5,430 nt of DNA from a bacterium (lineage in GTDB: Bacteria; JAHJDO01). Numbering within the stretch: the first letter of the stretch is position 1; the number at the start of each line of letters is the position of its first letter. Shown in pieces: positions 1-5,430 of the stretch. The notes under the pieces are model-generated. The model had not been told where the DNA came from and made no database searches. It saw only the letters and a list, made by a program, of their open reading frames with translations. The DNA is taken from assembly GCA_030631525.1 (NCBI GenBank), contig DAOVKY010000064.1, positions 1 to 5,430 on the forward strand, read 5' to 3'. The position numbers and the translations under genes were made by a program.

Positions 1-509
1 TCTGCTGTATTAGATATCTTCTCAAGACCTTCTCTTACAAAAGGAAACGGAGGCACTCCGCGAACTATCTTTGCCACAGACTCATTAACTGCCTTAGACC
101 ACTTTAAAGCCTGAGTTAACACAGGATCATTCGTTTCCTTAACAACCAGTTCTAAAGCAGGATTAGCAAGCTTTGTTTCTTTCTCAATCCATTCACGCAG
201 GGATTTTGCTTCAGGTATATTAACACCGCGTTTTTTTACGTCTTCTCTTTCCTGAAGAAGATCAAAAACCATTGTTAGTGCAGGAAATCTGTTTATTCCG
301 CGCCATTCTGAATATAGGTTTACAAATTCCGCAGCTTCTCTTGCATACTTTGATACTGCCTGAAGCTCCCATTCATTGATAATATTCGGAATAAAACATT
401 CCTTATGCTTTACTTCCATAGTGTCAAACGCACAACCATCGGAATCAATGCCTACAAAAAAGTTTTTCTCCACTTTAAAATCTTTTAATGATTGCGCCGG
501 ATCACTCAT
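1..509 (-). CDS. HAD-superfamily hydrolase (phosphatase-like), C-terminally cut by the window edge
   Basis: Reading back from ATG at 509 gives an open frame of 169 codons to the window edge with no stop. Near the N-terminus (about residues 17-30) lies FFVGIDSDGCAFD, a HAD motif I of the DxDG type: D22 would be the phosphorylated nucleophile and D24 the general acid/base. The following, mainly helical stretch of about 130 residues fits an inserted C1-type cap domain. The fragment ends near GVPPFPFVREGLEKIS, just where the chain should return to the core before motif II (Ser/Thr). Motif II, the motif III Lys and the motif IV acidic pair are therefore off-window. HAD enzymes with this motif mostly dephosphorylate small metabolites, often sugar phosphates; the substrate here cannot be read. 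The start overlaps the end of the deacetylase gene by 8 bp and has a strong GAGGAG seven bases upstream, so it should be translationally coupled as the fifth operon gene. Confidence is high for the superfamily and low for the specific reaction. Confidence 0.85.
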   Translation of the reverse strand, partial: MSDPAQSLKDFKVEKNFFVGIDSDGCAFDTMEVKHKECFIPNIINEWELQAVSKYAREAAEFVNLYSEWRGINRFPALTMVFDLLQEREDVKKRGVNIPEAKSLREWIEKETKLANPALELVVKETNDPVLTQALKWSKAVNESVAKIVRGVPPFPFVREGLEKISNTA

Positions 510-1845
510 TTATCATCTCCTCTTTTTGTTTAATATCAGAAAATACCCTATTGCCACGCACAAAAACACTATGAACATTCAACTTGTAATCTCCTGATTG
601 TCCTTTAATATCAGCTACTAACAAATCAGCCCATTTGCCTTCTTCTATGAATCCTGTTTCAGTATCTTCCGCTCCGTGTTTCTCTAACATATCACAGGGG
701 TTTGCGGAGCACATCCTAGACGCAGTCAAAACAGCTTGGTCAAGGTCAATAGCCTTATGTTCACGATACCATACCCCTGCCATATCCTGAGTCAGCAAAG
801 ATAATACATTGCTGAATGCCTTATCCATAGTCAGAACACTGCCGAAAAGCAATAATGGTTTTGACCCTGCCACATATACGTACTTCCCGTCTGCGCTCAT
901 ACGTCCGGAAATTCCTGCCATCTCAAAATCTGTGATATCTTCAGCCTGACTAACAAATACTGCATCTGTAACAGCAATAATCTTCTCAATGCCTTTCCTT
1001 TCTATAACATCCCGTACATAAGCCGGATTAACGTGAAATCCGTCCACAATTAATTCAACGTAGATCTTGTCATCCTGTAATATCCCTTCTACTGCTCCGC
1101 CTCCATCAAAAGGTTTAAAAGAACTGCCTGTAGGACCATTAAGAAAATGGATGACGTAGTCCAGTCCATTATCTACAGCTGTTTTAATCTGATTGGCGGT
1201 AGCGTTTGTATGTCCTGTTCCTACGGTAATACCTTTCTTCTGAAGGGCTTTTGTCAATTTAAAAGACTCTTTACCATGGTCAGGAACTACATTAACTAAT
1301 TTTATTGTGCCCAATTTATTTATTTCATTAAATTTTTTAGTATCCGGGGTAAAAACGTATTTGGGATTCTGGGCACCGCACATCAAAGGATTTAAAAAAG
1401 TGCCTTCAAGTAAACTGCCTTTTATTAAACAGCCGTCCCGACCGTTGTTATCCGAATCCATGTATCTGTTCAATTGCTCAAGACAAAATTGCAGATGTTT
1501 TATAGAATCCGCAACAGTAGCCAGATAGAGATTGGTAACTCCTGTTTTTGTACGCAGCCGAACATAACGAGGCAATGCTTCCTGATATATTTTAGAAGAG
1601 CTTTGAAAGGAATTAGTTTTAGGATTATATTGACCTAAAGTGAGGTCAAATAAACCGGCTCCGTGTGTATGAATATCCACAAATCCCGGCAAGACATAAG
1701 AACTTTTCAGATCAACAATATTTCCATCTTTGTCATTGATATTTCCAGCGCTTTTTTCTAAAAAAATCCTGCCATCATTAATAATCAGGTCTTGATCTGT
1801 TACTATTCTTTTCTTTGTACAAATCCTGCCATTTGTGAATCTCAT
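502..1845 (-). CDS. nagA: N-acetylglucosamine-6-phosphate deacetylase family amidohydrolase
   Basis: The 447-aa product is a TIM-barrel amidohydrolase of the NagA type, which hydrolyses N-acetylglucosamine 6-phosphate to glucosamine 6-phosphate and acetate in the cytoplasm. Visible family features in order: PGFVDIHTHGAG with the metal-site HxH (H59, H61); LLEGTFLNP with metal ligand E147; GAQNP (157-161); VGTGHTNA with H212; IHFLNG with H233; DGFHVNP with H271; AVTDA with catalytic D294; FGSVLTMDKA (334-343); and a C-terminal GFIEEGKWADLLVAD that closes the small beta-sandwich domain. H212-H233 and H271-D294 spacings closely match E. coli NagA (H195/H216, H251/D273), so it should be catalytically competent. 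It is about 65 residues longer than E. coli NagA; most of the extra length lies after D294. The start at 1845 is 16 bp after the oxidoreductase stop, with only a weak upstream AGAG. No nagB-like gene is in the window. An N-acetylated amino-sugar phosphate other than GlcNAc-6-P is possible as substrate. Family call is strong; exact substrate is less sure. Confidence 0.9.
   Translation of the reverse strand: MRFTNGRICTKKRIVTDQDLIINDGRIFLEKSAGNINDKDGNIVDLKSSYVLPGFVDIHTHGAGLFDLTLGQYNPKTNSFQSSSKIYQEALPRYVRLRTKTGVTNLYLATVADSIKHLQFCLEQLNRYMDSDNNGRDGCLIKGSLLEGTFLNPLMCGAQNPKYVFTPDTKKFNEINKLGTIKLVNVVPDHGKESFKLTKALQKKGITVGTGHTNATANQIKTAVDNGLDYVIHFLNGPTGSSFKPFDGGGAVEGILQDDKIYVELIVDGFHVNPAYVRDVIERKGIEKIIAVTDAVFVSQAEDITDFEMAGISGRMSADGKYVYVAGSKPLLLFGSVLTMDKAFSNVLSLLTQDMAGVWYREHKAIDLDQAVLTASRMCSANPCDMLEKHGAEDTETGFIEEGKWADLLVADIKGQSGDYKLNVHSVFVRGNRVFSDIKQKEEMINE
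517..522 (-). promoter_or_regulatory. Shine-Dalgarno site of the HAD gene, inside the deacetylase coding end
   Basis: On the minus strand GAGGAG (522 to 517) precedes the HAD ATG at 509 by seven bases (ATGATAA). These bases also encode the two Glu residues near the deacetylase C-terminus. This is the best ribosome site in the window. It fixes the HAD start and supports reinitiation or coupled translation across the ATGAGTGA overlap. Confidence 0.8.
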
Positions 1846-1861
1846 TCTTTATATTCTCTAC

Positions 1862-3139
1862 TCAACTCCGCGGTTTTACGTGTGGATTATCTCCATAAAT
1901 GATTTTTACGGCGCCTCCGTCGCTTAATATTGACATTCTTGCCGCCTCAACTACTAATTCATTTATATAACTGTTAGCCGGTGTAGCAATAATACCCTTT
2001 TCATCAACACCCTTGATTGTTTTCCGTCTTTTATTCAACGATTCGTCTTCAGAAAAAGATTGCGCTTCATTTTCAATGCGGCTAATAGTATTGATGGTTG
2101 CAGCAACCGATTCAAAACCGTATCCTACGGGCTTGTACCCTTCTCCTTCCCATGGAACCAAGCGGTAAAAATCAGGATTGATATAATTAAATCGTGACCC
2201 TGCGCAGCCAATGTTTTTCAGAAAACTATGGCTTACACCTCTGAACTGATCATTATGTTTAATCATACCTGTTTTTCCGCTGCCTTCGCAGTACATAGTC
2301 ATACTTTGCTCATTACTGCCAGCGCCATCGTCAGGATAACCCAATCCGTTAGTTACAGACAATAAAGCCCCGTTCTCATACTTAACCCGACCGTTGGCCC
2401 ACATGTAACCTTCTTTTCCGTTAGGAAACTTTCTTTTAATCCCAGCCACTGAAACCTCAACAGGTTTAAGTCCTGTGATAAAGTAAACCTGATCAACATA
2501 ATGACAGCCAACATAAACAAACGGGTCTGTTTTATCCGCAGTGAACCAGTTTTGAAAATTAGAAGACCTGTAAAAATACGGTTCAATCATCTTAGCCTCT
2601 CCCATAACAAACTCACCAAAGTGGCCCAGTTCATAACTGCGTCGAGCTATTAGTGAACGGAGGTCAAAACGTTTATGATATTCCACTCCGACAAAAAGCC
2701 CTTTCTGATAAGCAATCTCTTCAATTTCTTTTGCTTGTTTGTACTTCAGAACAAGGGGTTTGACACAGAGCACATGCTGATTATTTTTTAATGCTTCCTT
2801 AACCACTTCATAGTGAAATTGGTCAGGCATAGCCACTACCACAGCCTGGCGAGACGGCATCTTGCTTAATACTTCCTTGTACAATTCAGGAAGACTTTTG
2901 TCAGGTAACTCCGAAAGAGACGGATAAGCTGTAAAATCCTGGCGTGGAAACGCCTCCTGAATCTCTTTGTTCTCTTTGAGCGCTTTGAGAGGCGGATTAT
3001 TCAACGAACATATATTTATGTCTCCTACTACACCTATCCTCTGCAAATGATAAATAGAAGGTAAAATCAAGTCATTGGTAATCATACCTCCGCCGACTAT
3101 TGTAACATCAACTGCCTTGCCTGTGTTTTTGTTTGTCAT
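1862..3139 (-). CDS. Gfo/Idh/MocA-family NAD(P)-dependent oxidoreductase
   Basis: The 425-aa product starts with a Rossmann fold: beta strand plus VTIVGGGMI, glycines 16-18. Further on come VVAMPDQFHYEVVKEAL (about 111-127 region before the lysine motif), CVKPL (125-129), GVEYHKRFD (151-159) and GCHYVDQVYFITG (211-223), the usual order for Gfo/Idh/MocA enzymes. Members oxidise or reduce a hydroxyl/keto group on sugars, sugar phosphates, inositols or amino sugars, using NAD(P); this is a cytosolic enzyme, with no signal peptide or membrane segment seen. K127 and H213 are candidate catalytic residues. The family EKP motif is VKP here, and the residue four before His, often Asp, is Tyr (Y209). 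The C-terminal domain has a conserved-looking aromatic region around residues 330-352. The start at 3139 lies 17 bp after the aminotransferase stop; its Shine-Dalgarno is weak (GGGA, 11 bases upstream), and no better start is seen because the next Met is inside the Rossmann glycine loop. The substrate is unknown; context suggests a sugar intermediate. Confidence 0.88.
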   Translation of the reverse strand: MTNKNTGKAVDVTIVGGGMITNDLILPSIYHLQRIGVVGDINICSLNNPPLKALKENKEIQEAFPRQDFTAYPSLSELPDKSLPELYKEVLSKMPSRQAVVVAMPDQFHYEVVKEALKNNQHVLCVKPLVLKYKQAKEIEEIAYQKGLFVGVEYHKRFDLRSLIARRSYELGHFGEFVMGEAKMIEPYFYRSSNFQNWFTADKTDPFVYVGCHYVDQVYFITGLKPVEVSVAGIKRKFPNGKEGYMWANGRVKYENGALLSVTNGLGYPDDGAGSNEQSMTMYCEGSGKTGMIKHNDQFRGVSHSFLKNIGCAGSRFNYINPDFYRLVPWEGEGYKPVGYGFESVAATINTISRIENEAQSFSEDESLNKRRKTIKGVDEKGIIATPANSYINELVVEAARMSILSDGGAVKIIYGDNPHVKPRS

Positions 3140-3156
3140 AATATTAATTATCCCAA

Positions 3157-4527
3157 TTAGTTTCCCAATACTTCATCGCATGCCTCTTCAAGCACACTGA
3201 TACCCTCCATTAAAGCCTCTTCGTTTATGGTCAAAGGCGGGGAAATTTTTACACATTCGCCACTGATACCAACCGGCGCAAACATCAGCAGTCCTTTCTG
3301 GAAACATTTCTCATTGATCTTTAAAGCCGTGTCAGCATCCGGCTCTTTAGTACCTCTCTTTACCACCTGAACGCCAGCCACAAGTCCCTTGCCCTGAACG
3401 CAACCAAGTCTGCCCGAATATTTACTCTTTATTCTCTCTAGTTCCGGTATAAGTATTTCTCCTAACTCCCTAGCATTCTCTACAAGATTTTCCTTCTTTA
3501 TTATCTTCAAATTGGCCAGAGCCGCAGCCACAGGAATAGGGCTTGCCGAGTGAGTAGAAGTCATAGATCCCGGCGAGTAGAGTTCCATAATATCCTTTCT
3601 GCCGATTACTGCTGAAAGAGGCAATGAGGAAGTAATCCCCTTACCGCAAGCGATAAGATCTGGTTTTATATTATAATGCTGGAAACAAAACATCTTCCCT
3701 GTTCTGCCAAAACCAGCCTGCACCTCATCAAAAATAGTTATAATATCATGCTCCTTACAAAACCTGTCTAAAGCCTGAGCATAATCATAGGGCAAGAAAT
3801 CAGGTCCTACACCTTGATAGGATTCCGTCATAACACCGGCTATTTCTTCAGGTTTTACATTTTGTTCGGCTATGCTCCTTAAGAAAAGGTCAAAAGTTGT
3901 ATCCTCGTTCTTATAACCGTCAGGAAAAGGCACCTGAATAAATGTCCGGCCTTCGTCCACAATCCATTTCTTTAATTTATCCATACCTCCTGCTAGCTGC
4001 GAGCCTAATGTCCGACCGTGAAATGCGTTCTTGAAAGTAACCATATACTTTTTTTGAGACCCATGTTTTTCCAGAGCGTAGGTCTTTGCCAGCTTAATAC
4101 AGTTCTCGATGGCTTCACTACCAGTAGTAAGTATAAACACATTGTAATTTTTGGGATCAGGGGAAAGAGCCTGCAGGGACTTGGTAAGCTCTGCCCTTTT
4201 TTCATGGACAAAAACATAAGTAGCCAGAAGATTTTGGTCAAGCATATCTTTTACAGCCTCAATAATCTCCTTCCTGCCATGCCCGACATTGCTAACCAGC
4301 ACACAGGAAGACCAATCAAGCCAGGTATTACCCCACCTATCCGAAACCTGAAATCCTTCGGCTTTATGCCATACTATAGGTGGCTGACCCATCATGGACA
4401 CAGGTTCAGATTCCTGCAATGCTTTAAATATACTCAGAGATTCAGGCACAGGCAGTTTTGTTTGTATACAGCGGTATTTTGTCTTAACTTTTGGCACATC
4501 TACCGGTTCCAAATTATATTTACTCAT
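3157..4527 (-). CDS. Class III (GabT-like) PLP-dependent aminotransferase
   Basis: The 456-aa product is a fold-type I, class III (omega-type) aminotransferase, within the usual 420-460 aa length. Key elements: TTGSEAIE (134-141) binding the PLP phosphate; FHGRT (169-173), the aromatic-His pair stacking on PLP; MTESYQG with E235; IFDEVQAGFGRTG with D267 (pyridine nitrogen) and Q270; ACGKG with Schiff-base K296; and STHS (324-327). D267-K296 spacing equals that of E. coli GabT (D239-K268). In C-terminal VKISPPLT the position normally held by the carboxylate-binding Arg is Lys (K427). Such enzymes transfer amino groups between an amine and a 2-oxo acid; some class III members act on amino sugars and aminocyclitols, which would suit this operon. 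The start was set at 4527, not at an in-frame ATG at 4596: 4527 has a good GAGAGG/AAGGG site just upstream and lies 16 bp past the kinase stop, whereas 4596 would overlap the kinase by 53 bp and add a basic, non-family 23-residue tail. Class is certain; substrate is not. Confidence 0.92.
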   Translation of the reverse strand: MSKYNLEPVDVPKVKTKYRCIQTKLPVPESLSIFKALQESEPVSMMGQPPIVWHKAEGFQVSDRWGNTWLDWSSCVLVSNVGHGRKEIIEAVKDMLDQNLLATYVFVHEKRAELTKSLQALSPDPKNYNVFILTTGSEAIENCIKLAKTYALEKHGSQKKYMVTFKNAFHGRTLGSQLAGGMDKLKKWIVDEGRTFIQVPFPDGYKNEDTTFDLFLRSIAEQNVKPEEIAGVMTESYQGVGPDFLPYDYAQALDRFCKEHDIITIFDEVQAGFGRTGKMFCFQHYNIKPDLIACGKGITSSLPLSAVIGRKDIMELYSPGSMTSTHSASPIPVAAALANLKIIKKENLVENARELGEILIPELERIKSKYSGRLGCVQGKGLVAGVQVVKRGTKEPDADTALKINEKCFQKGLLMFAPVGISGECVKISPPLTINEEALMEGISVLEEACDEVLGN

Positions 4528-4530
4528 AAT

Positions 4531-4542
4531 CCCTTTCCTCTC
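4531..4542 (-). promoter_or_regulatory. Ribosome-binding site deciding the aminotransferase start
   Basis: On the minus strand GAGAGGAAAGGG (4542 to 4531) sits just before the ATG at 4527. GAGG lies about nine bases and AAGGG about three bases upstream of the start. It occupies most of the 16-bp spacer after the kinase stop codon (TAA, 4546-4544), and supports MSKYNLEP as the true N-terminus over the longer upstream reading. Confidence 0.75.
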
Positions 4543-4543
4543 T

Positions 4544-5430
4544 TTAATTATCTTTATACGTCTGAGGAATGTATTTAGCGCATTTCGCTTCCGCAAATAT
4601 ATGTTTTATTTTCGCAAAACGCTGTATACCATTAACTATCGGCACACTCACCCAATCTTCGCCGATAAGCGGTCTTGCATATTTTACGAATTCGTCAGTT
4701 ACATCAATCTTGTTCTTTGCTATCCAGTTTGAAGGAAATTTTCTTTCTGAATTTGCAACCTGTTCAAGCTGAACCTTGCCGTATTCAACGCTATAAATTA
4801 ATCCTGGTTTTCTGAGAATTGTAGCCATAAAACCACTAGTTCCTTCATGAGCTATCAGAACCGCTTTCTTGCCAACTTTATAAGCCTCGTCCAGATCCAC
4901 TGTAGAGGCATAAATTGCTGTATCCCGCTGATCAGTTCCTGGTATATATCCTCTTGCGCTCCCTCTGGCTTTAAGCCCGACCTTATTTAAATAATTCACA
5001 ACCATCTGTTTAACAGTACCCATGCTTGCCCCAAATTCCGTATGTCCAAAGGCATCTTTGGCTTCTCCAATATCTCCAACCTGAAATCCCTCGCTTATCA
5101 CTACAATAACTCTGCCTGATCTTTTCAACTCTTCATTCACGTTATCTGCAAGATCTTCCATTGAAAGATCGGTCTCAGCAAGATATATCTGTAACGGCAT
5201 TTCTCTTTGGGGGTCCGCAAGACGCGCTGCCGCCGGAATAAAACCTATCTTTCTTCCCATAGCCTGAATCACCGTAACAGGATCTGCAGGAGAAGAACCT
5301 GCATTCTCTTCATTTGCATTCTGGATACAATACGCCCAGTATCTTGCTACACTGCCGTATCCGGGAGTATGGTCTATAAGCTTAAATTCTTCGTCGCCAA
5401 CATCATTGTCTATTGTTTTCGGCACGCCCA
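4544..5430 (-). CDS. Phosphofructokinase-family enzyme, possibly PPi-dependent; N-terminus cut by the window edge
   Basis: The open frame runs off the right edge. The codon at 5425 is GTG, read internally as Val: GVPKTIDND is the PFK catalytic motif, which lies well inside a complete protein, so no start is present. Counting that Val as residue 1, D6 is the catalytic base, MGRK (56-59) matches the substrate MGR motif, ISEGF (110-114) carries the F6P-contact Glu (E112), and KARG (152-155) carries an Arg (R154) matching E. coli R243. Canonical enzymes transfer phosphate from ATP or PPi to fructose 6-phosphate, giving fructose 1,6-bisphosphate. Lys before TID (E. coli has Gly124) is typical of PPi-dependent enzymes, but some ATP-dependent group members also have it; the decisive GGDG/GGDD segment is off-window. 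Where most PFKs have LGHIQRGG, this has RGYIPGTDQR, so the usual F6P-binding Arg252 position is Gly. It is the first gene visible in the operon, ending 16 bp before the aminotransferase. Family call is strong; donor and acceptor are uncertain. Confidence 0.88.
   Translation of the reverse strand, partial: GVPKTIDNDVGDEEFKLIDHTPGYGSVARYWAYCIQNANEENAGSSPADPVTVIQAMGRKIGFIPAAARLADPQREMPLQIYLAETDLSMEDLADNVNEELKRSGRVIVVISEGFQVGDIGEAKDAFGHTEFGASMGTVKQMVVNYLNKVGLKARGSARGYIPGTDQRDTAIYASTVDLDEAYKVGKKAVLIAHEGTSGFMATILRKPGLIYSVEYGKVQLEQVANSERKFPSNWIAKNKIDVTDEFVKYARPLIGEDWVSVPIVNGIQRFAKIKHIFAEAKCAKYIPQTYKDN

Larger units (their letters stand above)
1..5430 (-). other. Five-gene co-directional operon segment (putative amino-sugar/sugar catabolism)
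   Basis: Kinase, aminotransferase, oxidoreductase, deacetylase and HAD hydrolase genes follow one another on the minus strand with spacers of 16, 17 and 16 bp and one 8-bp overlap. Both end genes are cut, so the operon extends past both edges, and its promoter and terminator are not in the window. There is no inverted repeat plus T-run in any spacer and no room for one. All five look intact within the visible part: no frameshift or internal stop. A shared pathway is inferred from this spacing and from the enzyme types; the pathway itself is not established. Confidence 0.85.

Noticed and set aside
376..597. Plus-strand 73-codon open frame across the HAD/deacetylase overlap
   Set aside because: It is antisense to two supported genes, with no ribosome site or recognisable motif.
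3140..3156. Possible terminator or promoter in the AT-rich spacer before the oxidoreductase
   Set aside because: The spacer is only 17 bp, with no stem-loop plus T-run and no room for -35/-10 boxes; a weak ribosome site is the only plausible content.
3157..4527. Specific annotation as 4-aminobutyrate aminotransferase (gabT)
   Set aside because: The fold and PLP site match the class, but the carboxylate-binding Arg is Lys and the neighbours are sugar enzymes, so naming GABA as substrate is not supported.
4018..4578. Plus-strand 186-codon open frame
   Set aside because: It lies antisense to the aminotransferase, whose PLP motifs are unmistakable. Its translation is rich in Phe/Ile/Cys/His with no recognisable domain, as expected for a shadow frame.
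4528..4596. Upstream ATG (4596) for the aminotransferase
   Set aside because: It would overlap the kinase by 53 bp and add a basic 23-residue tail. The ATG at 4527 has a good Shine-Dalgarno and a normal family length.
5423..5425. GTG at 5425 as the kinase start codon
   Set aside because: It encodes the Val of GVPKTIDND, an internal catalytic motif. The preceding codon GGC (Gly) stays in frame to the window edge, so the gene continues beyond it.

Overview
The window is the middle of a tightly packed, single-strand operon. Everything that can be supported lies on the minus strand, so transcription runs from the right end (5430) to the left end (1). In transcription order the genes are: (1) a phosphofructokinase-family enzyme, N-terminus off the right edge; (2) a class III, GabT-like PLP aminotransferase; (3) a Gfo/Idh/MocA-family NAD(P)-dependent oxidoreductase; (4) an N-acetylglucosamine-6-phosphate deacetylase (NagA) family amidohydrolase; (5) a HAD-superfamily hydrolase, C-terminus off the left edge. 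Junctions are +16, +17 and +16 bp, then an 8-bp overlap. No intergenic stretch reaches 20 bp, and there is no room for an internal promoter or terminator. No tRNA, rRNA, mobile element, CRISPR array or repeat was seen.

The DNA is bacterial in style (short spacers, some Shine-Dalgarno sites, standard code) and AT-leaning. The phosphofructokinase and HAD protein resemble, from memory, variants found in Lentisphaerota/Planctomycetota/Omnitrophota-type genomes, so an uncultured member of the PVC superphylum or a nearby lineage is plausible. This was not tested by any search.

The gene set reads as sugar or amino-sugar catabolism. A NagA-type enzyme removes an N-acetyl group from an amino-sugar phosphate. 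An aminotransferase and a sugar-type dehydrogenase could handle the amino group and a hydroxyl group. A PFK-type kinase and a HAD phosphatase handle phosphate. No NagB deaminase is present in the window. Several enzymes carry changes at family substrate or catalytic positions: the PFK lacks the usual fructose-6-phosphate Arg, the oxidoreductase has VKP for EKP and Tyr four residues before its His, and the aminotransferase has Lys at the usual carboxylate-binding Arg. Together these suggest that the pathway substrate may not be the textbook GlcNAc-6-P/F6P pair. That is the main candidate for an undescribed system here; it is inference and not shown by sequence alone.
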